A stretch of 64,000 bases of DNA from the NCBI RefSeq assembly GCF_048544455.1, contig NC_133532.1, forward strand, positions 17,424,948-17,488,947, in the 5' to 3' direction. Positions 47,351 through 58,742 of this stretch are shown here, in pieces. This DNA is from Silene latifolia. Lineage: Eukaryota; Streptophyta; Magnoliopsida; Caryophyllales; Caryophyllaceae. The position numbers and the translations under genes are program-made. The first letter of the stretch is position 1, and each line of letters begins with the position of its first letter. The notes beneath the pieces were generated by a model. It made no database searches and was not told the DNA's origin. It was given only the letters and a program-made list of their open reading frames with translations.

Positions 47351-48758
47351 TGTAATACTACGGATTTATGAGTCTCTGGGTACTCTATCGAGTAGGCCTT
47401 ACTCTGTCGAGTAAGGGTGAGTTGCAGTTTAAAATAGTTTTTGACCTGTTGGGTACTCGATCGAGTAACGTAGATACTCGATCGAGTAAGGGGGCACTCG
47501 ATCGAGTATCTCAGCTACTCGATCGAGTAGCCGGTTTACGGGGGTTGATTTGTCGGGTTTTGTTAATAATGCGATTAAGTATATAATAACTTCCATCACT
47601 TTTCTTTGAACACTTTTAAACCTAATTACTTTCAAAAAGAGAAATCAAACTACGTTCTTCGCTTCAATCGCATTGTTGGCAAATCCCGGAGCTTGGAAGG
47701 TCGGATTTTACCTTTCTTTATACCGTTGTAATCCTTGCGTCGAGGGTAAGATTTATATACCGTTTTTATAGTATTTCGTTAAAGTTGGTTAAACCCTAAT
47801 ATTGAGATTTGGGGGTTTTGTTGTATTTTGTGATTGGTAGTGATTATATGTTTGTATGTTAGGAGGAGCATTCATAGAGGAAGCGTTTTTATATCAGCTG
47901 TGAGATCATCTGATTGTGTTGTGCTTTCCAGGTAGGGTTTCCCTACTCAGTATTAGTCCCATGATGTGTTGTGGTGTTTTGTGGTTGTTGAATATTATCA
48001 TACTCGTATTGTGACGATTCTTTGGAATTGGTTCTTGATAGTAGTTGTGATTGATTGTATCATCTGTGTTCTTCGGGATGCGTCTCTCGTCGAGTGGAGT
48101 CACTTGCGGGAGTGGCTTCACGCCCATGATTCGCTTTTCGTGGAACCCGCCACGAAGGGATGTGCACATTAATGGATTTGGGTTTATCGCTCGATGGAGA
48201 TGAGCGGGGCTTAGGTGGGAACGGTTGCGGTCCCCCATTGGCGGCGAGGAGTGACTGTTGCGATGGGCACTGGCGGGGCTACACACTTTAGTGTGTAGTC
48301 GGGATTGTGGAGTAGGGTTTGGAGTTCGGAGAATATCCGTGATGATTGATTTGTTTGTTTTCTTGTGTTGTTGATTTATATAAATTGTGTAATTAGTACT
48401 GACCCTGTTTAATGTTTTAAAAATTGTGGTGATCCATTCGGGGATGGTGAGCAGTTATTGAGCAGGTATGAGTCGAGTTACTGGGATAGCTGGGATGTGC
48501 CACCGTCTGATGATAGAAGTCTTCTGCTGTAGTTTAGTAGTTTAATAAACAATTCAGTTAGTTGCTAGACAGTTGGTTTGAGGACTTGTATTCGTACTTT
48601 GGTTTTGGTTTTCGATTGTAACCTTTCGCTAAAGTATTACTATTTAAATGTTGTTTCGTTATTGTCTATTTGATCATCATTGCCTCGGGTAACCGAGATG
48701 GTAGCATCCTTATACCTGAGTGGTCCTGGTAAGGCACTTGGAGTATAGGGGTGTTACA
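47351..48758 (+). mobile_element. Solo LTR of a related gypsy family (1408 bp)
   Basis: TGTAATACTACGG to GTGTTACA, flanked by an exact 5-bp TSD TAAAA (47346-47350 and 48759-48763). Removing it and one TSD copy restores the RNase H order SLK-YIYTQKE seen in element 1. Its U3 motif is the variant ACTCGATCGAGT (four perfect copies at about 47455-47530), plus ACTCTATCGAGT and ACTCTGTCGAGT. It shares TGATCCATTCGGGGATGGTG and other blocks with the other LTRs. Confidence 0.95.
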
Positions 48759-48763
48759 TAAAA

Positions 48764-50544
48764 TATATCTACACTCAGAAGGAGCTTAACATGCGACAGA
48801 GACGGTGGATGGAGCTGATCGGGGATTACGATATGGAGATCATCTATCATGAGGGTAAGGCTAATGTTGTTGCAGATGCTTTGAGTAGGAAGAGCGTTCA
48901 TTCGCTATGTACAGCTATGTCCTTATTAAAGCTGAGAGATGAGATGTCTAGGATGGGGATCTTTATGTTAAGGAAGGGAGATACCATCGGGGATTTGACG
49001 ATCGAGCCAGAGCTGTATGGGAACATCAAGAGGAAGCAGGAGCTTGATCCTAAGATTCAAGAGTGGAAATCAAGAGTAGAGAGTGGAACAGTTTCCAGGT
49101 TTTCTATCCATACAGATGGGAGTGTTCGTTTTGATGGGAGATGGTGTGTTCCTGAGGATGCAGAGTTGAGGAGAGTGATCTTGACGGAGGCTCATTGCAC
49201 TCCTTATTCAGTTCATCCGGATGACGACAAGCTTTACAAAGACCTTAAGAAGACTTTCTGGTGGCCAAACATGAAGAAAGATGTAGCCGAGTTCGTGGCC
49301 AGGTGTTTGACTTGTCAGAGAGTCAAAGGTGAACAAAGGAGACCACAAGGTAATATACAATCCTTGGAAGTACCTGCGTGGAAATGGGAGTCAAATCTCT
49401 ATGGACTTCATTGTGGGGTTGCCTAGGTCACAGCAAGGTAACAACATGATCTGGGTGATTGTTGATCGGTTAACTAAGTCAGCTCACTTTGTTCCTATGA
49501 AAGATACTTGGTCTAAGATGCAGCTAGCACTGGGTTACAGGAGGCACGTGGTTAGGTTACATGGTATACCTAAAGATATCGTTTCTGATCGTGATGCGAG
49601 GTTCATATCCAAGTTTTGGCAAGAACTGCAAGTTGATGGGTACAACCTTGAAGATGAGTACAGCTTTCCATCCAGCAACTGATGGTCAGACTGAGCGAAC
49701 CATCAAGACCTTAGAGGACATGTTGAGGGCATGCGTTATAGAGTTTGGGGGCAGTTGGGAAGACATGCTTGATCTGATCGAGTTTTCATGCAACAACAGT
49801 TATCATACGAGCATCGGGATGATACCTTTTGAGGCTTTGTATGGCCGGAAGTGCCGAAGTCCAGTTTGTTGGGATGATAGTTCTGAGACAGTGGTTTTAG
49901 GGCCACAGCTGGTACAGGATATGGTTGAGCAAGTCCAGTTGATTCGGCAAAAGATGAGAGCAGCTCAAGATCGTCAGAAGAGCTATGCCGATTTACACCG
50001 CAGAGACATTGAATTCGCAGTAGGTGACAAGGTCCTTTTGAATGTGTCACCTATGCGAGGTGTGATGAGATTTGGGAAGAGAGGTAAGCTAAGCCAAAAG
50101 TTCATAGGTCCTTATGAGATTTTGGACCATATAGGCGAGGTAGCCTACAGATTAGCTTTGCCATCAGCTTTGGATAGAGTCCACAATGTTTTCCATGTTT
50201 CTCAGCTTCGGAAATATGTGAGTGATCCATCACATATCCTTGAGATGGAGAACATCGAGCTTGATGAATCCTTGTCCTACGACGAGATTCCTAAAGAGAT
50301 TCTTGATCGCAAGGTTCGTAAGACAAGAAATGGTGAGACGGTCTTACTCAAGGTCCTTTGGTCCAATCACAATGTGGAAGAGGCCACATGGGAACCCGAG
50401 GAAGCCATGCGAGAACGTTTTCCTAGCCTGTTTGATCAGGTATGTTGGTTACGGGGACATAACCGTTGTCTTTTTAAGGGGGTAGGAGATGGTCGCGGTT
50501 GTGTTTTGTTTTACTTTGGGTTGGGTTGGTGGTGTCTTGGGTAG
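48764..50544 (+). pseudogene. RNase H end, integrase and chromodomain-like tail (element 2)
   Basis: Starts with the RNase H end YIYTQKELNMRQRRWMEL. Integrase has RCLTCQRVKGEQRRP, SMDFIVGLPRSQQGNN, VSDRDARFISKFW and the Glu block HPATDGQTERTIKTLE. The tail VEEATWEPEEAMRERFP (about 50370-50420) is chromodomain-like. Two small frame changes occur: an extra A in GTCAAATCTC (about 49392) and a 2-base loss near 49630. The protein ends at 50544. Confidence 0.93.
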
Positions 50545-50662
50545 TTCCTTTGGGTTTACAAATGTTTGCGTGGAAAGTCTTTTTGTCTTTTGTGTTTGTG
50601 TCTTTTGTGTTTGTGGTGTCCCGTGTTAGTTGGGGTGTGAACTTGGGGACGAAGTTCTTTTT

Positions 50663-50675
50663 AAGCGGGGAAGAC
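50663..50675 (+). other. Polypurine tract of element 2
   Basis: AAGCGGGGAAGAC directly before the 3' LTR. Confidence 0.8.
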
Positions 50676-52043
50676 TGTAATACTACGGATTTTATTAAGT
50701 TGTATACTCGACCGAGTAGAGCCTACTCGACCGAGTAGAGCCTACTCGACCGAGTAGTGTTACTTGTAGGGTCTGTTTTGGTTCTGCCGATGAAAAATCG
50801 GCCGAGTATGGGAATATTCGACCGAGTAGAGGATACTCGGCCGAGTATAGCTTTACTCGACCGAGTATCCGGTCTGACGAGTGTTGTTTTAGCGGTTTGA
50901 TGCGGGAGTGTTTAGGGTTATTTTTATATTTACCGTCAGTTTCTAAAACGCCATTTTAACCCTAATAATTTTACGATTACCTTAATTACTCTCTAATCAC
51001 TCCCTAATCATCCTCTAATCTCGTGTGTGTGCAATCGTTGTGACCTTTACGTGCAATCTCGCATTCTACTATTGGTAAGTTCATTCCCTATGTCATTTAT
51101 GTTTTATTGGGACTACTGTATATTTGGAATTAGGGAATAAAACGGGGATGGTTCATTATGTAATTGTGTTATGTGATTATTGTATAGGAGAAGACTTCGT
51201 ACAGGAGCCTTTCTGATTGTCTCATCTTCATTCTACTGTTGATTGCTAAGGTAGGGTTTCCTACCCAGTTTATGTTAATTGTTATGGCATGATTGTTTCG
51301 TGATTATTGTTAACTGCTGATCATTGGAGTATGGGCGTTGTTGTGATGGTGTTGGTGTGGAGAGGTTGTGGCAGCTGTGATGCTGTGTGATGTGATTGTG
51401 GTGGAGTCACTTGCGGGAGTAGCTTCACACCCTAGTTCGCCCTCCGTGGAACCCGCCACGGGAGGGGATGTGCACATTAAGGGACAGAGATTTGTTTTAG
51501 TCGCTCGTTGATGAGCTGGACTTGGTGGGATCGGCCTGCGGTCACCCATCGGCGACGTGGATTACATTGCGATGGGTAATCTGGCGGGGCTACACACTTC
51601 GGTGTGTAGTCGGTTACTGTGTGTGATCGGGAGACCGGGAGTGTGGATGATCGGTGTTACCGTATTGTTTGCCTTACATTGATTGAGTATCGACCCCGTG
51701 TTGTTGTTTGTAAAAGCTGCGGTGATCCATTCGGGGATGGTGAGCAGACTTGACAGGTATTGCTATTGGTGAGCTTGGGACAGTCATAGGGGAGTTGTCA
51801 TCATCAGTCGTAGCATCACTGTTCGAGTCGTAGTTATGATTTCCAGTTGTTAGACATTTATTTATATTTCGTTGGATCAGTGTGGGATTTGGTTTTGATG
51901 TAAACACTATTTTGTTGGTACTTTAATAAATGTGCTCAGTTCAGACGCTTTTGATATTTACTAACCTCGGATAACCGAGATGGTAACACACTTTCATGGT
52001 AGGGTGGTCCTGGTAAGGCACCTTGGTATGAGGGGGTGTTACA
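50676..52043 (+). repeat. 3' LTR of element 2 (1368 bp)
   Basis: Pairs with 23485-24838. It has one extra AGCCTACTCGACCGAGTAG unit in U3 and scattered substitutions. Confidence 0.95.
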
Positions 52044-52048
52044 ATTGC

Positions 52049-52467
52049 ATCAATAAACATTTGATGATACTTAATGAAAATAATCTGTAAATATTTCAGA
52101 ACAAAGGAGGGGGTGCAGGTGAACTCCCTGCACCCCCATAAGAACCGCCCCAGAGTCTGTATCCACCACTATAGAGTCCCACCTTTACCTTACAAATACC
52201 CCGTTTAAACCATGGTACAAGAAGCCCCAACTAGCAAAGATCCTAGATCTAAGAAGTAAGATTCCTAGAGGTGCGATGACATCCTAAGGTAGTGTCGTAG
52301 TGACGTGGGCCATAAGTGGGAATGACAGTCGTGGTGGGTTTATGGTGGTTTCTGAAGGTGGTGACAGTTGATAGTGGTGGTGTGTGAAGGAACAGAATGC
52401 AAAAAAATCAGCATGAATCATCATCCCAAAAAAATCTCAATAAACACATTAAAATTGTAAATATTAC
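52049..52467. other. Intergenic, nothing recognised
   Basis: Contains a near palindrome CAGGTGAACTCCCTGCACCC at about 52108; no gene. Confidence 0.5.
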
Positions 52468-52806
52468 CCTGAGAAGCCGAAGCTTAATGTCTTGACTATC
52501 AAACTTTTCTCCACGTTCTTTTAACGCCCTCTCACATCTCTGTTTTTCAAATTCAATCCTATCTTCAATTTTTTGCTGTTCTAATGTTTTCAGTTTTGAT
52601 ATGGAAAGAAGAAACATAAGTGAAAACACAGAAAGTGAACTAAAAGAAAATACGGCAGTCGACAGGAAAGGAAATCAAGTGAAAAAAATGGAGGAAAATA
52701 TACCGTCAAAGCAAGATTGAATCATAAGGTCTATTTCACTGTAAGCTACCTTGTAAACTAAATTCATAACATCTATTTTTTCCATCACCTTTTGCATGTT
52801 TGCCAT
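52468..52806 (-). CDS. Two putative exons of an unrecognised coiled-coil protein
   Basis: Exon 52806-52704 starts at ATG (MANMQKVMEKIDVMNLVYK) and ends GACG before GTATAT. Exon 52580-52468 follows ACATTAG and reads EQQKIEDRIEFEKQRCERAL, ending before GTAATAT. Phases agree (1 base carried over). The charged heptad-like sequence suggests a coiled coil. The next exon was not found. It might be a remnant of a transposon-captured gene. No family recognised. Confidence 0.35.
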
Positions 52807-53929
52807 ACTTTGTATTGAATTTTGTTTGTTTTAAGCAATGATCAATTTTTTTTTTTTGAAATAAAAAGTGAAACAATGTAGGGTAAAATTGGCTTTTTTT
52901 TGTTGTTGTTTAGATAAAGGAGAAAATGTATGGATTAGGGTTATAAGGGAGAAGGAAGATGAAAAGACGAGAGAGTGAATGGAAAATGCAGTGCATTCGT
53001 ATTTGAGAATGAATGGTACTCCGTATGAATGCAATTATAGCAGGAGACATCTTGAAAAGACGAAAGGGCCAAGTAATAACTAATAACTAGTTTTTGTGCC
53101 GTGAAATTCACTGGTGCGTTTGAGTTTAATTGTATAAGTTCACGTATAAATGTAACTTTATTCATTTCGAACATGTTGACAACTTGTTGAATACGATGCC
53201 ACGCAAAACTGTTGCACGTGAATTGTCGTTCATTTATTTTTGCGAGAAACAGAACAACATACTAAATTCAATTCCACGTGAATTAAGATATTAGACGGGT
53301 AAGTAATATAGTGGTGTAATTTAACCTTTTTTTTGATAAAATATAAGTATATTATATCAAAAAGTAAAGATCACCATACAAGAGAACACAAGTCGATCAT
53401 GAAAAATGAGTTAACGGTGAGGCAGACTGCACTCTGCAGGTGGCGGTGACGGTGAGACAGGCGTCGTGTAGATTTGAATATTTTCTAATTAACTTGAATA
53501 CGGAGCCACATAACCACTGAAATCGGGTCAATATGGTGTTGGGTAGAGGTTGTAAACGGGTTAATCAGATTAGTTTTTGTAAGATAAACTTTAAATTCAA
53601 AATCAGTAAAAAAAATCGACTAAAAGTGAATATATAGCCAACATACACTTAACCAACTAGGTAAATATATAAAATTCTAGGTAAAACACCATCGCTGATA
53701 AAGACCGAAAACACCTTTTATAGGACTGAAAAACTCTTTTATAGAACTGTCTTATAGTATAGAACGGGCACATTAGGAAATCCAACGTTAAAAGAAGAGA
53801 TTACCATTATAAATGGGAAGTTATTTAACTAAATATTATAACAATGTGATAAAAGCCACAAGTTTATAATTGACATAAAGATTTTATAAAACGGCAACCA
53901 AATCGCGTCTTCCCAAATACCCTGCATAT
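52807..53929. other. Intergenic, no supported gene
   Basis: AT-rich. A segment at about 53537 starts like the dispersed repeat (GTAGAGGTTGTAAACGGG). Confidence 0.5.
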
Positions 53930-54185
53930 GAATAACTTGAATTGAGTTAGATAAAAGAACTAGAGTTGTTCTATCAGATATGAGTAGTACTTGAGTTGAG
54001 TTCTTAGATAGAACTTGAGTCAAAAAGCATTGAGACAAAAGAACTTGAGTTGAGTTAGACAAAAGAACTTGAGTTGAGTTGAGTTGTGTTGAGTACTTGA
54101 GTTGAGGGAGTTAGCCAAAAGAACTTGAGTTGAGCTTTGAAACTTGAGTTGAGCTTTGAAAACTTGAGTTGAATCTTGATATTAA
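53930..54185. repeat. GAACTTGAGTTGAGTT minisatellite
   Basis: Imperfect repeats of AACTTGAGTTGAG with AGACAAAAG or CTTTGA spacers, at least ten occurrences of CTTGAGTTGAG or close variants. Confidence 0.8.
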
Positions 54186-54297
54186 ACGAGTTGTGCTTGC
54201 AGCGAGAAGTCGGGAATCATATTAATTTACTTTTAGTTCAGGAATCTTAGCAACATATCGGTACATATATTGGTAAAAAAATACAACCAAAATTGCA

Positions 54298-54660
54298 GAT
54301 ATCTATAATTTAGACCTTAAAAATGGGTCATTTGATTCACTTTCGGATCGGGTTAAATGAGTTCGATTTGGATCGACTTGACCTTAATTTTGGTTTCAGT
54401 TCAATTTCGATCGGGTTCATTTCAGTTAGCCACTTTAATCGGTTTGTATTATTTCGAGTCAGATACGATTCCTATCAGGTCAACGTCAGTTCAGTTCTGT
54501 TTTGGGTTATTAGTATTCGTGGTCATGACGTATCTGGTGAAAACAAGACGAAATTCGCCTCGCTAAAAGGATTCGCAAGCCAAATTTAGAACTCGGATAT
54601 CTATAATTATTTAGACCTGATAAACAGGCATTTGATTCACTTTCGGATCGGGTTAAATCT
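54298..54660. repeat. Dispersed repeat, copy B, with a direct terminal duplication
   Basis: Homologous to 12255-12450. A segment of about 60 bp (TTTGATTCACTTTCGGATCG and GGTTAAAT preceded by ATCTATAATT) occurs at 54298-54360 and again at 54596-54659. Confidence 0.7.
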
Positions 54661-54872
54661 ACATGAGCCCGTACAAACCACCGTCTCAAAAATTATTGTT
54701 TTAAGACGTAAGAGCATCCACAACCATAAGGATTACTCTATGCGAAAATGTGAGGAAGAGTAGAGTCAGTTATGAAAATGATGTCGTAAAAATGTGGTGA
54801 TGTACTTCAACGTTGATATTTTAATATATGAATTAACATTTCAACGAAAAAAATATAGTATCTTAATAGATA

Positions 54873-55586
54873 TTATTGATGTCTCAACCAACAAAGAAGC
54901 ACTTCCTTCTTGATATTTTTCTCCATGACATGGCCAAGCACTTTCTCTAAATTATGCCTGCAAAGACAATTTATAAGGCAATGACAATTCATCTATGCCA
55001 GGGTACGGGTTCAGATGGACAATTAGAGACTGTTCCTGTCAGTTACGGAAAAAATAAAATATAATAAACACATAGTATGAACATACCTTTTTCTTGATGA
55101 CCAAATCATAACATTGAACTTCTCAATGCAGAACTTTAGAAAATCATCACAAAAAGGCCTTTTGTACACTGAGAAAACAGAAAACAAAAGTGGTAAGGTG
55201 AGGGAGTCAGTCGAACAAGTCAAAATTGAATTACAATTGGTTAAAAATGATGGTTCAAGCTTTAAAGATTTTTCATTACCTTTATCCATACTTACAACAT
55301 GTCCAAGCAACCCATTCACATCGAGGACAAGAAGCTTTCTTTTATATTTCAAAATAGAAGCATTTGAGGGATGTGATGTTGGCAGTCCGCTTGGGGTAAC
55401 ATTTTTATGATCCAAAGAAGCTTCTTTTGCTATGTGATCTGTTTCTACGTGCGGCGTAGGACTTTCAAACATCGCATATGCATGGAAGCTGTGTATATAT
55501 CTACAATTTGCCTCTTTGTCACACCTGCCTACATTGGGGCAAACCTCCGGTGGGTTTTTACCACCAAAATCCCTTGAATGTATGCT

Positions 55587-55617
<31 letters not shown>

Positions 55618-56183
55618 GAAAACCAACTATGATTATCATCAAAGCTATGATTATTTGAATTCCCTGCAACCACTTGCTGTTCTACACTCTGATGTTTGCA
55701 CTTTTCTTCTTCCATCTTCTCGTCTTCTTCTTCTAATGCATTTTCAACCCCGTCTTCTTTCTCTTTCTCTTTCTCTTTCCCTTCATCTTCTGCATCTTCT
55801 TTTCCTTCTCTTTCATCCTTGTCTTCTCCCATCTGAGTGTATGCCAAGTTGAGAATTTGTACGTATGTTTGTCTTGTCTTTGTCAATGCTTCAGCAACTT
55901 TTATAACACTAGGGCTACTAAAAAATTTGTCTTGGCCATTATCATTATTTGAGGTTGACACATTGAAAGCCTTGTAACACTCCATCATTAATTTTTTCAT
56001 GCATTCATGGTTAGGCATTGTTTTCATCAAAGATACAGTTTTTAATTGCAATTCTTTGAAGTTGTTGGCCAATTTCTCAATGGTCCTTTCATAATCATAT
56101 AACATCTCCTGCTTCATAAATAAGGCAAATAAGTATTTCAAATATACATCAGAAGTTAAAAGGATGAAAAAAGTATTCTTACA
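54873..56183 (-). pseudogene. CCCH finger plus FCP1/HAD phosphatase-like domain, 3' part of a broken gene
   Basis: Three exons with consistent phases: 56108-55292, 55168-55087 and 54957-54873, with GT-AG introns (55291-55169 and 55086-54958) and an upstream intron at 56182-56109. The order is a helical region, an acidic Lys/Glu-rich stretch, an Arg-Glu repeat coded by a CT microsatellite, a CCCH finger C-x5-C-x5-C-x3-H (55541-55491: CPNVGRCDKEANCRYIH), then KRKLLVLDVNGLLGHVV, YKRPFCDDFLKFC and VMIWSSRKRHNLEKV. The latter are motifs I and II of the plant NIF/FCP1-like HAD family, with DxN in place of DxD. The frame ends early after LLCW, so the last HAD motifs are missing. Confidence 0.7.
55589..55616 (+). 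repeat. (CT)n microsatellite within an exon
   Basis: About 14 CT units. On the minus strand they encode alternating Arg-Glu between the acidic region and the CCCH finger. Confidence 0.95.
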
Positions 56184-56464
56184 GCAACCTGTTCATTTTT
56201 CTCTTCGTCTACATTTTTTTTTCTAGTATTTGAGTCTCTAAAAATGTTTTCAAGTACGGAGCCCCCTCATTTATCTCTTCAATTCTTCTATATTTTCTGG
56301 TGGTTGAGTCTGTAAAAGTGTTTCCAAGTTCGGAGCCCCCTTTTCAATGTCTCCAAGTGCAAAGCCCTTTTTTTTCCATTCTTCTTGCTTTGCATTCAAT
56401 TGTTTTATTGTCCAGTCTTTAATTCTAGGGCACGCACTTTCATGGTCAACATAATGGATCTGCA
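56183..56464 (-). pseudogene. Middle exon of the broken HAD/CCCH gene
   Basis: Reads VQIHYVDHESACPRIKDW and then NAKQEEWKKKGFALGD from 56464. Two similar units of about 65 bp (GGGGCTCCGWACTTGRAAAC and following) lie in tandem at about 56345-56225. The frame is broken at the unit junction and at an A9 run (about 56213-56221). It ends in VDEEKNEQVA before a GTAAGAAT donor at 56182. It continues directly from LLFLLVKY at about 57794 if the LINE is removed. Confidence 0.6.
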
Positions 56465-57784
56465 CATTTGATTAGACTAATGAATTATGCGGTTATAGTA
56501 AACTATTCAACTTATAGAAAAGAATATCAAGTTGGAAAGCTGGTGAATTGGGTGTACTGCATAGCAGATAGACTTTGGATTAGGTGGATTAATCAAATTT
56601 ATATAAAACAGCAGATTGGAACACTTATCAGCCACCTGCAAATAGGGGTGAGCAAGTTTAAGTCCGGACCGGAAAAATGGACCAGACCGGACCATTTGGT
56701 CTAGACCAAACCCGGACCGAATTTTTTAGGTCCGGTCCTCAGTCCCATTTTTTGAGTTTTCGGTCTTCGGTCCGGCTAGACCAAACCCGGAAATTTAGGT
56801 CCGGACCAAATGGACCGAATTTTATGTTTCTAAAGACTATCATTAGAATATTATAAACTAAATTACCCTTTTATCTTTACAAGACATTATAAATTAATAT
56901 TGAGTATTTTTTCTCAAAAACAATCGTCTAATTATTCATCGACATTTAATTTAGTGAAACTTAAACGTAATTATCATACACGAAATAGTGAAAGAATTTG
57001 TTCTAGGTCCATTTCGGTCTAAGACCGGACCGGATCGAATGTTTCGGGTTTGGTCCGGTCCAAAACCGAAAGTTTTAGGTCTGGTCTTCGGTTCACAAAA
57101 AATTTATTTTCGGTCTTCGGTCCGGTCCGATTTGGTCCGGCCCGGTCCGGTCTTGGACCGATGCTCAGCCCTACCTGCAAATACAACCTGATCTTGGAAA
57201 AATGTTTGCAAAGTGAAAGAGATACTCAGGGATGGATATGTTTATGGCATCTGGGCTCCTCATGCTCAAGGATATACTTTCGAAGGGGTTATGGGTGGCT
57301 TAAAACCCCTCAACCTGTTCAACCTTGGGCCAGATTAGTATGTAATAATTGGAACACTCCAAAGCACTCACTAATCTATTTCTCTACTGTGTGTACAGTT
57401 GCAGGATACGAGATGCCTTAGAGTTGTGGCTAGGCAGGGCCATACCCACAGTCACTGCCATGGTAGCATGAAAGAAGAACACTGTCCAGTGGAAAAGTAT
57501 GGCAGTGGTCATAAATGCATATTGCTACAATGTATGACTACAAAGGAATAAGGCACGGACCAATGGTATGCTGATCAGACCTGGGAAAGTGGCCAAACAG
57601 ATTGAAGAAGAAACCAGAAGGAGAGTCAAGTATAAAGCTGGTCCAAACATGGATCAGAAGAGCATTGAATGGTTGCGAAACTCAACTTTCTATGTTTCTA
57701 CTTATGTTTTCCATGTATATTTGACACTTGGGTCCTATTTTTGATAGTATAATATATACTCACATTTCACCAAAAAAAAAAAAA
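56465..57784 (+). mobile_element. 5'-truncated LINE, itself interrupted by a hAT MITE
   Basis: 56530-56640 reads KLVNWVYCIADRLWIRWINQ, the C-terminal RT region. After the hAT insertion it continues with CLWHLGSSCSRIYFRRGYGW and LVCNNWNTPKHSLIYF of the zf-RVT domain (57230-57400). It ends in a poly(A) run at about 57771-57784. It lies in an exon of the minus-strand gene. No TSD was found. Confidence 0.8.
56643..57173. mobile_element. hAT-like MITE (531 bp)
   Basis: Exact 8-bp TSD CCTGCAAA (56635-56642 and 57174-57181). TIRs TAGGGGTGAGCA and TGCTCAGCCCTA have one mismatch. Both ends carry many GGTCCGGACC/GGACCGG motifs around an AT-rich centre. Confidence 0.9.
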
Positions 57785-57787
57785 TCG

Positions 57788-58640
57788 TATTTTACCAGAA
57801 GAAACAGGAGAGGACCATTGAACGGCTTTCCATGTTCCCATAGTGATCTTGTCAGCTTTATTCTGTCGATAACAAACTCACACCAATTCAACTCATCCAA
57901 TTTATCTGTGTCAATCAAGTTTGGCAATATATCAGAAAACACAGAGTCATTCCCACGGCAATAGATCAAAGATGTTATGATGTACAAGATTATGTTGATC
58001 TTGAACATTCAGCCATCGTCCTTGTTCTCCAAGATGAAATCATATAAGCAATTTAGTGTTATATTCTTTCTAGGATGCTTCTTAAATTGAGCTGTCCACT
58101 CAGCTTTATAGTTCTTAAAAGCTTCGGTAGACAAATCTGATGGGATGACAATTTTTTTTTGTTCCCATTGGCAGCCCCAGTGTTTTCTCAACATCCTCTT
58201 CAGTCACCGGTAATCACTCATTTTCCAGACAAATTTCCGATTTTTCATAGTCAAAATTACTCACTACATAGTGAGCTAAACAATGCGGAATCTTGTTGAG
58301 TTGTAGACACAAAAAATGCTTGAAAGGTGTTTCATTTAAACTTGCTTTCTGTGTATCACTCAATTTATGTATGAAGCTGACTAACTTAGACGGAGATATT
58401 CTTGTGTCTAAATGAGGCATACCTACAAAACTTGAGGCTTTACAAGTTTCCCTGACCTCATCATCCTCGCCTGCGTCTTGTTTCTCAAGGTTTTCTCTTT
58501 TTTTTGCTTCTTATCACTTCTGCTAGTCAACGTATTTCTAGCTCCAGCCCTCTTTCTCTGAGGTATAGATTCTAACATGTCCTTTGTCGCGTCCTCTTTC
58601 TCAACAACATCCTTTTCTTGTGTGTCAGCTCTGAGAAGTG
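57788..58640 (-). pseudogene. N-terminal part of the broken HAD/CCCH gene
   Basis: From 58638 (after a CTTCTCAG acceptor) the order is ADTQEKDVVEKEDATKDM, a basic nuclear-signal-like RKRAGARNTLTSRSDKKQKK, then HLDTRISPSKLVSFIHKLSD, LPVTEEDVEKTLGLPMGTKK and LNWCEFVIDRI, GPLLFLLVKY. By eye this resembles the uncharacterised N-terminal module of plant proteins that often end in a Ulp1 protease domain and are carried by transposons. The frame shifts at two A8-A9 runs (about 58510 and 58155) and stops at 58215. The LINE breaks it after LLVKY. Confidence 0.65.
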
Positions 58641-58742
58641 CATTAATAACAAACTATTAACAAAATTCATACATGCTTTTCAAAAAGATAAGATCAATAA
58701 CAAGTACGGATTACAAATTACTATCAAATAATCTGTCACCAT

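Larger units (their letters stand above)
23485..52043 (+). mobile_element. Ty3/gypsy chromovirus (Tekay/Del-like), element 2, with nested insertions
   Basis: Complete element between LTRs 23485-24838 and 50676-52043, with an exact 5-bp TSD ATTGC (23480-23484 and 52044-52048). It is interrupted twice: in RT by a hAT-like element (27950-46711) that itself holds a Retand-like element, and in RNase H by a solo LTR (47351-48758). Without these insertions it is about 8.4 kb, collinear with element 1 in the opposite orientation. The TSD proves that the distant 5' and 3' parts belong together. Confidence 0.96.

Noticed and set aside
54357..54589. ORFs in the dispersed repeat
   Set aside because: Two frames are open over the same repeat and copy A at 12255 does not preserve either; non-coding.
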